NCBI GenBank assembly: GCA_023405135.1 | Contig: JAEXYZ010000096.1 | Span: 28,465-92,464, forward strand | From: Bacillota bacterium | GTDB taxonomy: Bacteria; Bacillota; Bacilli; Bacillales_A; Planococcaceae | DNA length: 64,000 nt | Direction: 5' to 3' | In this document: one piece after another, positions 43,896 through 52,563 of the stretch | Position numbering within the stretch: the stretch's first letter is position 1 | Layout of the letters: each line of letters opens with the position of its first letter | Program-made: the position numbers and the translations under genes | The notes under the pieces: model-generated | The model's input: the letters and a program-made list of their open reading frames with translations, nothing else | Databases searched by the model: none | What the model was told of the DNA's origin: nothing

Positions 43896-44333
43896 TTGTT
43901 ACTTCGAAAGGGTATGAAGATTGGGAAGAAGATTGATGAATTAGTTGTTGGTGACAGGTTTCAAATTACGGAAAAAATTGAGGATAAGGATTTGCTATTG
44001 TACTTAGGATTAACAAATGATAGTAATCCGCTTTATGTACAGCATGATTATGCCGTTGAAACACCTTATAAAAAACCACTTGTTCCCGTTATTATGTTAA
44101 ATGGGATTATCACTTCTGCAATATCCAAACATATACCGGGTCCTGGATCTCATATCCGAGAGCAAAATTTAGTTTATTTAGAGCCCGTGTACCATTATGA
44201 AACAATCGAAATACTAATAGAAGTTCAACATATTAATACATTAGAAAATTTAGTCGATTTATATGTTTCTGCATATAAAGAAAAAAATATACGTGTTATT
44301 GAAGGAATTATAAAAGTATACCCTCCTTATTAA
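43896..44333 (+). CDS. MaoC-like hotdog-fold protein
   Basis: This 145-residue protein has the MaoC/R-hydratase fold: LTNDSNPLYVQHDYAVETPYKKPLVPVIMLNG is the hydratase-2 motif region (read as two blocks), followed by beta strands LVYLEPVYHYETIEILIEVQ. The catalytic His of the (D)xNPxH motif appears as Tyr in NPLY, so hydratase activity is doubtful and a binding or regulatory role is possible. It stands between mdh and phoP as in several Bacillaceae. Start TTG 43896, eight bases after AAAGGGG; the ATG at 43914 has a ribosome site too close to be used. Confidence 0.75.
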   Translation: MLLRKGMKIGKKIDELVVGDRFQITEKIEDKDLLLYLGLTNDSNPLYVQHDYAVETPYKKPLVPVIMLNGIITSAISKHIPGPGSHIREQNLVYLEPVYHYETIEILIEVQHINTLENLVDLYVSAYKEKNIRVIEGIIKVYPPY

Positions 44334-44344
44334 TGTAATCTTCA

Positions 44345-44500
44345 TTTTAATCAAGATGACTGGATGAAGGTTAAGTCTCCAGCGAGTCATAGGATTCGCA
44401 GAGGAGTCGGGGAAGGAACGCTAAAATACGTCGCATCCGTGCTACAACAGTTCACTGAATAGCATCGTGCTACGCTAGTTATCGAGGCGTAATTGATATT
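44345..44500. other. GC-richer noncoding stretch before phoP
   Basis: Between the MaoC-like gene and phoP lies about 150 bases of higher-GC sequence with the near-repeated words GCATCCGTGCTAC and GCATCGTGCTACGC. No reading frame or family match was recognised; it may be a decayed intergenic repeat or a structured leader of phoPR. Confidence 0.35.
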
Positions 44501-44553
44501 CTGTACTGATTTGAAATGGGGGTTTCAAATCAATAGTGGAGAGGAAATGTTTT

Positions 44554-45267
44554 ATGTTAAAAACAATTTTAGTCGTAGAAGATGAAATTTCAATTGCAAC
44601 TCTATTAAAGTACAATCTTGAACGTGTAGGTTATGAAGTATTGCTTGCTCATGATGGTAAAGTCGGTTTGGATATGGCAATCGAAAATTCTCCCGATTTA
44701 ATTCTTTTAGATTTAATGTTACCAACGATGGATGGGATGGAGGTATGCAAAGAATTGCGTAGTCAAAAACGTAATATTCCAATCATCATGTTAACAGCTC
44801 GTGATGACGAGTTTGATAAAGTGTTAGGATTAGAACTTGGTGCAGATGATTATATGACAAAACCATTTAGTCCACGTGAAGTAATTGCACGTGTAAAGGC
44901 TGTTTTACGACGCTTTGTACCGGTTCAAGAGCAAGAAAAAGATGAGAATGAAACGAATGTTTATCAATATGGAAAATTACAAGTGTATCCTGACCGCTTT
45001 GAAGCATTTTTAGATAATGAACCATTAGAATTTACACCAAAAGAATTTGAGCTTCTAGTTTATTTACTTGAGAATAAAAATCGCGTGTTAACTCGTGATC
45101 AGCTGTTAAGTGCAGTATGGAATTATGATTTTGCAGGCGATACGCGGATTGTAGATGTTCATATTAGTCATTTGCGTGACAAAATAGAGGAGAATAGTCG
45201 TAAACCGATGTTTATTAAAACTATTAGGGGAATTGGCTATAAATTCGAGGAGCCGAAAAACGTATGA
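44554..45267 (+). CDS. phoP: PhoP-type response regulator (OmpR family)
   Basis: This 237-residue two-component regulator controls phosphate-starvation genes in Bacillus. The receiver domain carries Asp10-Glu11, the phosphorylated Asp53 (LILLDLMLPTMDGME) and Lys in MTKPFSP; the C-terminal winged helix contains FTPKEFELLVYLLENKNRVLTRDQLL and VDVHISHLRDKIE. ATG 44554 gives MLKTILVVEDE, behind GGAGAGGAAA; a six-codon extension is rejected. It overlaps phoR by four bases (ATGA). The synteny with mdh supports the PhoP name. Confidence 0.93.
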   Translation: MLKTILVVEDEISIATLLKYNLERVGYEVLLAHDGKVGLDMAIENSPDLILLDLMLPTMDGMEVCKELRSQKRNIPIIMLTARDDEFDKVLGLELGADDYMTKPFSPREVIARVKAVLRRFVPVQEQEKDENETNVYQYGKLQVYPDRFEAFLDNEPLEFTPKEFELLVYLLENKNRVLTRDQLLSAVWNYDFAGDTRIVDVHISHLRDKIEENSRKPMFIKTIRGIGYKFEEPKNV

Positions 45268-46709
45268 AATCATACAATAATCGATTGTTTGTAAATTTCA
45301 TAATACTGAGCGGTTCAATTTTAGCTGTCCTTGGCTTTGTCTTAGGTCAGCTTTTTCCATTCTACATTGAGAGTTATTTATCAAAAAATGGGATTGATTT
45401 AAGCGCAGATCAAATGGATCATGTTCGAAAGCAATTTTCTTTTATCATTACCTTTTTAATTTTAGTATCATTTGCCCTAATCAGTTTTGTGGCGAATAAT
45501 TTATTACGGAACTTATTAGACCCTATTGAAAATATTACACAAACAGCTCGTGAACTAACGAAAGGAAATTATCGTTCGAGAGCTTATGCAGTCGGGCCAT
45601 CTAGCATAATTGAATTACGAAATTCAATTAATGTATTGGCTCGAAACTTACAGGAAATCGAAAAAATCCGTGAAATTGAAGAAGAACGGTTAAAAACATT
45701 AATTGAAAATATGGGTAGTGCGTTAATCATGATTGATCGAGAAGCGACTGTTTCTATCGTTAACCGTCAATTTTTAGACGGTTTTGAACTTTCAATTGAT
45801 GAAGTAAAAGGAAAGAATTTTTTAACACTTGGTTTACCTACAGAGCTAGAAAAATTTATTGATCATGTGTTTTTAACTGAACTACCATATCGAAAACAAA
45901 TTGAAATCGAAGTACAGCAAGAGATTCAATATAAACAAGTATATGGAGCTCCTGTAGTAGGTGAGCATGGACGTTGGTTAGGTGTGGTTATTGTTATGCA
46001 CGACATTTCCGAATTAATCCGTCTTGAGCAAATTAGAAAGGATTTTGTTGCAAATGTATCTCATGAATTACGAACGCCAATAACATCAATTAAAGGCTTT
46101 TCAGAAACTCTTTTAGACGGTGCATTTAAAGATGAAAAAATGTTAATTTCTTTTTTAGAAATAATTTATCAAGAAAGTAATCGTCTCCAAATGCTAATTC
46201 AAGATTTACTTGAATTATCTAAAATTGAGCAACATGGATTTTCTGTAGATATTGCTCCAACAAGTTTGCAAGAGGTTTTAATCCGTTCAGTAGAGTTAAC
46301 GAGTCCACGTTTAGATGAAAAAAATATGCAATTTGATGTAGATATTGTTCGTGACGTAATGGTTATGGGAGATTTCAACCGACTTATTCAAGTGTTCACG
46401 AACTTAATTACTAATTCAATAACGTATTCTCCAGAAAATACAACGATTACTCTACGTATTAAAGAAAATAACGAGTACGGAATTATTGAAGTTGAGGATC
46501 AAGGTTTAGGGATTGAAAAGAGTGAGATTGCTCGTATTTTTGAACGTTTTTATCGAGTAGATAAAGCTAGAAATCGAAATTCTGGTGGAACAGGATTAGG
46601 GTTAGCCATTGTGAAGCATTTAATAGAAGCGCATAATGGAAAAATTACTGTAGAAAGTACAGTTGGCGTTGGAACGTGTATGAAAGTATCTATACCAATA
46701 TCCAAATGA
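45264..46709 (+). CDS. phoR: PhoR-type sensor histidine kinase with a minimal extracytoplasmic loop
   Basis: This 481-residue kinase should phosphorylate PhoP. Order: membrane segment 1 (about 9-32), an outside loop of only about 25 residues, membrane segment 2 (about 58-80), HAMP (82-135), PAS (145-250), HisKA with FVANVSHELRTPITS (His267) and HATPase_c with N, D-x-G, G-x-G boxes (FTNLITNSITYSP, VEDQGLGIEK, GGTGLGLAIVKHLIEAHNG). B. subtilis PhoR is about 100 residues longer, with an extracytoplasmic PDC domain that is missing here, so sensing must run through the membrane, HAMP or PAS parts. Confidence 0.92.
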   Translation: MKSYNNRLFVNFIILSGSILAVLGFVLGQLFPFYIESYLSKNGIDLSADQMDHVRKQFSFIITFLILVSFALISFVANNLLRNLLDPIENITQTARELTKGNYRSRAYAVGPSSIIELRNSINVLARNLQEIEKIREIEEERLKTLIENMGSALIMIDREATVSIVNRQFLDGFELSIDEVKGKNFLTLGLPTELEKFIDHVFLTELPYRKQIEIEVQQEIQYKQVYGAPVVGEHGRWLGVVIVMHDISELIRLEQIRKDFVANVSHELRTPITSIKGFSETLLDGAFKDEKMLISFLEIIYQESNRLQMLIQDLLELSKIEQHGFSVDIAPTSLQEVLIRSVELTSPRLDEKNMQFDVDIVRDVMVMGDFNRLIQVFTNLITNSITYSPENTTITLRIKENNEYGIIEVEDQGLGIEKSEIARIFERFYRVDKARNRNSGGTGLGLAIVKHLIEAHNGKITVESTVGVGTCMKVSIPISK

Positions 46710-46823
46710 AATTAACAATTTATTTACACTATTGTTATTTTAACTTCATACTTCTATAATAATATAGTTTATAGAAACCCCCCTGTTTCAGATTTAGTAA
46801 TTTTAAAACACGTAATACTTAAA

Positions 46824-46860
46824 GAAAATGTCCCTAGTTATAGGGGCATTTTCTTTTTTT
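46824..46860 (+). terminator. Terminator of phoPR
   Basis: GAAAATGTCCCTA pairs with TAGGGGCATTTTC (one mismatch) around GTTA, followed by TTTTTTT. Confidence 0.8.
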
Positions 46861-46969
46861 ATAAAGGTTTATTACAGTCCTTTAAATTTTCTTGAAACTT
46901 TTCAATAGGGTAAACGTAAATTAGTTATTGGATATAAAATATCTAAAATTTATTATTAGGGGGATATAG

Positions 46970-47944
46970 ATGAGTATTAAACGTACTTTATTATTTACTG
47001 GACTAGGAATATTGTCCGTTATTTTATTAACTGCTGTTTTTACTTCTTGGTATACAGTAGATGAATCAGAACAGGCCGTTGTTATTACATTTGGTCAGGC
47101 GGACGACATGATTACAGAATCAGGTCTACATTTTAAATTGCCATGGCCTATCCAAAATGTCGAAGTTCTTTCAAAAGAAACATATAGTTTACAATTTGGT
47201 TATAAACAAACGGAAGATGGAGAAATTGAAGCCTATGATGATGAAACAAAAATGATTACAGGTGATGAAAACATTGTATTAACAGATTTAGTTGTTCAAT
47301 GGAAAATAACAGAACCAGATAAATATTTATTTAATTCACAAGATCCAAAAGAAATATTACATAGTGCCACTTCTAGTGCGATACGTTCAATTATTGGTAG
47401 CTCTACAATTGATGAAGCATTGACAGATGGAAAAGCGGAAATTGAAGCAAATACGCGTGATTTACTTGTTTCATTAATTGAAAAATATGATATAGGTATA
47501 AGTATTTTAGGTGTAAAACTTCAAGATGTTGAATTACCAAATCAAGAAGTTCGTGCTGCTTTTACAGCTGTAACGGATGCTCGTGAAACAAAGAATACAA
47601 AGACTAATGAAGCGAAAAAATACGAAAATCAAAAGCTAAGTGAAGCAGAAGGGGAGAAGGATGCCATAATTTCTCGTGCAGAAGGGGAAAAAATTGCCCG
47701 TATTCAACAAGCTGAAGGGGAAGTAGCGGTATTTAATAAATTGTATGAACAATATACTGGTAATGCAGAGATTACACGTCAGCGTTTAATTATTGAAACA
47801 CTTGAATCGGTCTTACCAAATGCACAAATTTATATTATGAATGATGATGGGGAAACATTGAAATATTTACCTCTTCAACCGACAACAAATTCATCTCAAA
47901 AGCCAACAGATGAATCGAAGGAAGGAGCGAAAAAAAATGAGTAA
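46970..47944 (+). CDS. hflK: SPFH-domain protease modulator HflK
   Basis: HflK and HflC form a large membrane cage around FtsH that limits its access to membrane substrates in E. coli. The 324-residue chain starts almost directly with the membrane anchor (6-27) and then has the SPFH domain (ESEQAVVITFG, TGDENIVLTDLVVQWKI), a charged coiled coil with repeated AEGEK and the HflK C-terminus EITRQRLIIETLESVLPNAQIYIMNDDGE. The long cytosolic N-terminal tail of E. coli HflK is missing. B. subtilis has no counterpart at this position. It overlaps hflC by eight bases. Confidence 0.9.
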   Translation: MSIKRTLLFTGLGILSVILLTAVFTSWYTVDESEQAVVITFGQADDMITESGLHFKLPWPIQNVEVLSKETYSLQFGYKQTEDGEIEAYDDETKMITGDENIVLTDLVVQWKITEPDKYLFNSQDPKEILHSATSSAIRSIIGSSTIDEALTDGKAEIEANTRDLLVSLIEKYDIGISILGVKLQDVELPNQEVRAAFTAVTDARETKNTKTNEAKKYENQKLSEAEGEKDAIISRAEGEKIARIQQAEGEVAVFNKLYEQYTGNAEITRQRLIIETLESVLPNAQIYIMNDDGETLKYLPLQPTTNSSQKPTDESKEGAKKNE

Positions 47945-48959
47945 CAATAAAAATCAATTTGACGGTGATTTGGAAAAATTCGTAAAATCTCTATTTGGCA
48001 ATAATAAAAAGAAAAAAGATGTCGTTGATATTCAAGATGCAAAAGTTATTAAAGATAAAAACAAAAAGCCATTAAATTTCGGTCAATTTTGGAAATCAGC
48101 AATAGTTTTAACTATTATATTTGCAGCTATTGTTATTTGTCTTGCGAATGTTTATATTGTAAAAGAAAATGAATATAAAGTTGTTCGTCAGTTTGGTGAA
48201 GTCGTGAAATATGAAGAAAATCCAGGATTAAATATGAAAATTCCATTTATCCAAAGTGTGACAACATTACCAAAAAACTTAATGACATATGACATGACAG
48301 AAGAAGAAATTAATACATTAGATAAAAAACGTATTATTATTGATAACTACGCAGTATGGCGTGTAACGGACCCTAAAGCACTTATTTCCAATGCTGGTAC
48401 GTTAATTAATGCGGAATCTCGCATGGAAGAATTTATTTACTCTGTGATTCGTACAGAGCTTGGACGATTAAATTATGATGAAATAATTAATGATGAAAAT
48501 TCATCCCGTGGTAGTTTAAACGATCGTGTAACTGAAAAGGTAAATGAATTATTAGAAAGTGGGAATTTCGGAATTAATGTAGTAGACGTTCGTATTCGTC
48601 GTACCGATTTACCTGAAGAAAATGAGCAATCTGTATATACGCGAATGATTTCTGAGCGCGGATCGATTGCCCAAAAATATTTATCTGAAGGTGATGCGGA
48701 AAAAAATCGTATTGAAGCTAAAACCGACCAAAAAGTAAAAGAATTAATAGCAACTGCACAAAAAGATGCAGCAATTATTCGAGCTGAAGGTGAGTCAGAG
48801 GCTGCAAAAATTTACAACCGAGCATTTTCAAAAGATCCAGAATTCTATTCGCTATATCGTACGTTAGAATCATATAAACAAACAATTGGAGAAGACACAG
48901 TTATCATCCTACCATCCGACTCACCATATGCAAAAGTATTATCAGGCTATATCGAATAA
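47937..48959 (+). CDS. hflC: SPFH-domain protease modulator HflC
   Basis: This 340-residue partner of HflK has a polar, lysine-rich N-terminal tail of about 55 residues, then a membrane segment (IVLTIIFAAIVICLANVYIV), the SPFH domain (KENEYKVVRQFGEVVKYEENPG), a coiled coil (RAEGESEAAKIYNRAF) and the typical HflC end SKDPEFYSLYRTLESYK. E. coli HflC has no such tail; its HflK does, so the extension seems exchanged between partners. ATG 47937 lies behind GAAGGAGCG within the end of hflK. Confidence 0.9.
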   Translation: MSNNKNQFDGDLEKFVKSLFGNNKKKKDVVDIQDAKVIKDKNKKPLNFGQFWKSAIVLTIIFAAIVICLANVYIVKENEYKVVRQFGEVVKYEENPGLNMKIPFIQSVTTLPKNLMTYDMTEEEINTLDKKRIIIDNYAVWRVTDPKALISNAGTLINAESRMEEFIYSVIRTELGRLNYDEIINDENSSRGSLNDRVTEKVNELLESGNFGINVVDVRIRRTDLPEENEQSVYTRMISERGSIAQKYLSEGDAEKNRIEAKTDQKVKELIATAQKDAAIIRAEGESEAAKIYNRAFSKDPEFYSLYRTLESYKQTIGEDTVIILPSDSPYAKVLSGYIE

Positions 48960-48962
48960 AAA

Positions 48963-49012
48963 TAAAAACATCTATAATTTGGGATTTTCCCATTTTATAG
49001 ATGTTTTTTATT
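48963..49012 (+). terminator. Terminator of hflKC
   Basis: AAAACATCTATAA pairs with TTATAGATGTTTT, with a second small stem TGGGA/TCCCA in the loop, followed by TTATTT. Confidence 0.8.
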
Positions 49013-49055
49013 TGAACCTTCTAAATTGTATAGGTTAATTAATAATAATGATGAA

Positions 49056-49150
49056 TGGTGCGAGACTCCTTGGGAAAAAGCAGGTCAGGCAAGACCTCGC
49101 CGCTTTGCATGTTGCAAAGCGGTGAGGCTAGGAAAGTGAGTACCATCACG
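49056..49150. repeat. Interspersed Bacillales palindromic repeat, type 2
   Basis: The element has matching ends (ATGGTGCGAG and GTGAGTACCAT) and a central stem CCGCTTTGCA/TGCAAAGCGG flanked by CCTC/GAGG. The left core GAGACTCCTTGGGAAAAAGC resembles the GACTCCTGCGGGAAAAGCA word of repeats common in Bacillus and Lysinibacillus. It fills most of the hflC to 49301 gap. Confidence 0.6.
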
Positions 49151-49300
49151 TTTTAGTAAGATATATTTTGTGCAAAGTTTAAGTATATCAATTGATCTTG
49201 TACAGATTATTATACTAGATACATATTTTACTACTTTATATTAATATAATTCTTGTTATAATGTAATAGTAAAACGTTTAATGAAAGAGAGGGATGGCTG

Positions 49301-49738
49301 TTGCATACTTTAAATAAATGGATTCTTAATTTTCTATTAGCATTTATTATGTCGTGTTCAATTACTGCATTATTTAGTTCAACACCATACTCTTGGATGA
49401 AAATTGAAATTTTCCATATTCCCGTATTGTTTATCATTATGTTTTCAATAACATTATTAATATCAGAAGATGTTCGAAATAGCTTCAAAAAAGTTTTTAA
49501 ATACGATAAAAGAAAAGACAAGCGTCCAATTTGGCAAGTTGGAATCGGAATGGTTTTTTATTTTGCTCAAGTAGGATTCGTCGAAGTATTTTTTCGATCA
49601 TTAATGGTATATAAGCTTGGTGGAATGCCATTATATTTAGTATTCGCCTTTATGAATGCATTTTTATTAACTGTTATTTATGAAGAAATTTTCTATCCAA
49701 GATTGTCAAAAAGTAAAACTCCTAAAATTCATAACTAA
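49301..49738 (+). CDS. Unrecognised membrane protein, four predicted helices
   Basis: I do not recognise this 145-residue protein. It has four hydrophobic segments (about 6-26, 36-55, 77-96 and 105-127) separated by a lysine-rich cytosolic loop (RNSFKKVFKYDKRKDKRP) and ends with a basic tail. The third segment contains FFRSLMVYKLGG, and EEIF closes the fourth. There is no cysteine or histidine cluster. The TTG start follows GAGAGGG. It has its own terminator and sits alone between hflC and polA, where B. subtilis has no such gene. Possibly lineage-specific. Confidence 0.65.
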   Translation: MHTLNKWILNFLLAFIMSCSITALFSSTPYSWMKIEIFHIPVLFIIMFSITLLISEDVRNSFKKVFKYDKRKDKRPIWQVGIGMVFYFAQVGFVEVFFRSLMVYKLGGMPLYLVFAFMNAFLLTVIYEEIFYPRLSKSKTPKIHN

Positions 49739-49739
49739 C

Positions 49740-49779
49740 AAAACACGTATTGATCGAATTCGAATCAATACGTGTTTTA
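49740..49779 (+). terminator. Terminator after the membrane-protein gene
   Basis: AAAACACGTATTGAT pairs perfectly with ATCAATACGTGTTTT around CGAATTCGA, followed by ATAAT. Confidence 0.85.
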
Positions 49780-49923
49780 TAATGGAATTAAATATGGATT
49801 CAATATAAAGTAAAGCAGAGAATAGGTTACACTAAAAGAAATGGAACTATTTTATCAATTAGAAAAACGAGAATCATGTTTTTTTAAAATTTTTTACATA
49901 GTCCGATGAAGGAGTGCTATTAA

Positions 49924-52551
49924 ATGGGGAAAGAAAAGTTATTATTACTAGATGGAAATAGTTTGGCTTATCGTGCCTTTTTTGCATTGCCACTATTAAC
50001 AAATGATAGTGGGATTCATACGAATGCTGTTTACGGTTTTACGACGATGCTTCAAAAAATTTTAGAGGAAGAACAACCTACAAAAATGCTCGTTGCCTTT
50101 GATGCAGGGAAAACGACTTTCCGTCATGAGTCTTTTGAAGAGTATAAAGGAGGTCGACAAAAAACACCACCTGAATTATCTGAGCAATTTCCGTACTTAC
50201 GAAAATTGATTGATGCATATCAAATTAAACGCTATGAGAAAGAGCTTTATGAAGCAGACGATATTATAGGAACACTTGCAAAACAAGCTGCTGCACAAGA
50301 TATGGATGTCATTATTGTTTCCGGCGATAAAGACTTAACACAATTAGCAACAGATCAAGTTTCAGTTTACATTACACGAAAAGGTATGACGGACATTGAA
50401 AAATATACACCTGCTCATATCGAAGAAAAATATGGACTTACGCCACTTCAAATAATTGATATGAAGGGATTAATGGGGGATACATCTGATAATATCCCTG
50501 GTGTTCCAGGCATTGGTGAAAAAACAGCCATTAAATTATTAAAAGAATATGGTTCAGTTGAAGCTTTATATGAACAAATTGATGGTATGAAACAATCGAA
50601 AATGAAAGAAAAGCTTGTTGATAATGAAGAACAAGCTAAATTATCGAAACAGTTAGCAACGATTTTTACAGATGCTCCAATCGAAATTACATTAAACGAT
50701 TTAGACTATCCTGGCCCAAATGAAGAAGAACTATTGAATGTTTGGCAAGAACTTTCCTTTAAATCTTTAATTGAAAAAAGCGATTTTCAAATGGAGGAAA
50801 AGGAAACTGCTAATCTTGAATTTGAAATAATCGAAAATGTAACAGAAGACATGCTTCATGATGTGATGGCCGTTCATGTAGAACTTGAAAATGAACATTA
50901 TCATTCATGCAATATTTTAGGATTTGGTTTTACAGATGGTGAAAAAACATTTTTTGTTCCTTTTGAAGTGATAGAACATAATGAAGCCATAAAAAAATGG
51001 TTAGAAGATGATTCAAAGAAAAAATACATGTCAGATAGTAAAGCTGCACAAGCCATTTTAAAACGAATTGATATTAACTTACAGGGAGTAATTTTTGATA
51101 TGCTCCTTGCAGCATATATCGTCAATCCTGCCATTTCAGGTGATGATGTAGCGACATTATCAAAAGAATTTGGCTACACCGATGTACAAGCGAATGAAAC
51201 AATTTATGGAAAAGGTGCAAAGTGGGCTGTTCCAGATAAAAAGGTTTTAGCGGAGCATGTGTGTCGTAAAGCCTTTGCTATTTGGTCGTTACAGCCTGTA
51301 TTGGAACAAAAATTAAAGGAAAATGAACAATTTGATTTATATTATGATTTAGAGCTTCCACTAGCTTCCATTTTAGGCTCTATGGAAAGTGAAGGGATAA
51401 CAGTTAATATTGCTACACTTAAACAAATGGGTGTAGAGCTCGAGCAAAAAATTGCAGCTCTTGAAAAGGAAATTTATGAACTGGCAGGAGAGAATTTCAA
51501 TATTAATTCACCAAAGCAATTAGGTGTGGTGTTGTTTGAAAAATTAGGTCTTCCAGTAATAAAGAAAACAAAAACTGGCTATTCAACGGCAGCAGATGTA
51601 TTAGAGAAGCTACAATCTGAACATGCAATTGTGAAATATATTTTAGATTATCGTCAGCTTGCAAAACTACAATCAACTTATATCGAAGGATTAATAAAAG
51701 AAGTTCATCGTGAAGATAGTAAGGTGCATACAAGATTCCAACAAGCTTTAACAGCAACAGGACGTCTAAGCTCCACAGACCCGAACCTACAAAACATTCC
51801 GATTCGATTAGAGGAAGGTCGTAAAATTAGACAGGCGTTCGTTCCTTCACAAAAAGATTGGGTATTATTCGCAGCAGACTATTCACAAATTGAATTACGA
51901 GTGTTAGCTCATATGTCACAAGATGAAAATCTAGTTGATGCTTTTATTCAAGGAATGGATATTCATACACGAACAGCAATGGATGTGTTCCATGTTTCAG
52001 CGGATGAAGTAACTTCAAATATGCGCCGTGCAGCGAAGGCTGTAAACTTCGGTATCGTATATGGTATTAGTGATTACGGTTTATCCCAAAGTCTAGATAT
52101 TACTCGAAAAGAAGCGGCACAGTTTATTGATAAATATTTGCAAAGCTTCCCAGGGGTAAAGGACTATATGGAAAATATCGTCCAAGAAGCGAAATTAAAA
52201 GGATATGTGACGACTATTTTAAATCGTCGTCGTTATTTACCAGATATTACGAGCAGAAACTTTAATTTACGCAGCTTCGCAGAACGAACTGCAATGAACA
52301 CGCCAATTCAAGGAAGTGCTGCGGATATTATTAAAAAAGCAATGATCGATATGGATGCACGTTTAAAAAGTGAAGGTTTAAAATCGAAATTGTTATTACA
52401 AGTGCACGATGAATTAATTTTTGAAGCTCCAAAAGATGAAATTGAAATATTAGAACGAATCGTACCAGAAGTAATGGAACATGCAATTGAATTAGCAGTT
52501 CCATTAAAAGTTGATTTTTCATATGGAAGCACATGGTATGATGCGAAGTAA
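49924..52551 (+). CDS. polA: DNA polymerase I
   Basis: PolA fills gaps in repair and removes RNA primers. Of the 875 residues, about 1-290 form the 5'-nuclease domain (LLLDGNSLAYRAFFALP, ADDIIGTLAK, GDTSDNIPGVPGIGEKTA), about 300-460 the former 3'-5' exonuclease domain, and about 470-875 the polymerase with DYSQIELRVLAHMSQDENL, NFGIVYGISDYGLSQSL and VHDELIFEAP. The exonuclease metal ligands are absent (MAVHVELENEHYHS where E. coli has DTE), as in B. subtilis PolA, so proofreading is not expected. mutM follows after 12 bases. Start ATG with AAGGAGTG. Confidence 0.97.
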   Translation: MGKEKLLLLDGNSLAYRAFFALPLLTNDSGIHTNAVYGFTTMLQKILEEEQPTKMLVAFDAGKTTFRHESFEEYKGGRQKTPPELSEQFPYLRKLIDAYQIKRYEKELYEADDIIGTLAKQAAAQDMDVIIVSGDKDLTQLATDQVSVYITRKGMTDIEKYTPAHIEEKYGLTPLQIIDMKGLMGDTSDNIPGVPGIGEKTAIKLLKEYGSVEALYEQIDGMKQSKMKEKLVDNEEQAKLSKQLATIFTDAPIEITLNDLDYPGPNEEELLNVWQELSFKSLIEKSDFQMEEKETANLEFEIIENVTEDMLHDVMAVHVELENEHYHSCNILGFGFTDGEKTFFVPFEVIEHNEAIKKWLEDDSKKKYMSDSKAAQAILKRIDINLQGVIFDMLLAAYIVNPAISGDDVATLSKEFGYTDVQANETIYGKGAKWAVPDKKVLAEHVCRKAFAIWSLQPVLEQKLKENEQFDLYYDLELPLASILGSMESEGITVNIATLKQMGVELEQKIAALEKEIYELAGENFNINSPKQLGVVLFEKLGLPVIKKTKTGYSTAADVLEKLQSEHAIVKYILDYRQLAKLQSTYIEGLIKEVHREDSKVHTRFQQALTATGRLSSTDPNLQNIPIRLEEGRKIRQAFVPSQKDWVLFAADYSQIELRVLAHMSQDENLVDAFIQGMDIHTRTAMDVFHVSADEVTSNMRRAAKAVNFGIVYGISDYGLSQSLDITRKEAAQFIDKYLQSFPGVKDYMENIVQEAKLKGYVTTILNRRRYLPDITSRNFNLRSFAERTAMNTPIQGSAADIIKKAMIDMDARLKSEGLKSKLLLQVHDELIFEAPKDEIEILERIVPEVMEHAIELAVPLKVDFSYGSTWYDAK

Positions 52552-52563
52552 GGAAGTGAAAGT

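Noticed and set aside
49924..52551. Loss of the PolA exonuclease site as a novelty
   Set aside because: The same degeneration is known in Bacillus PolA.
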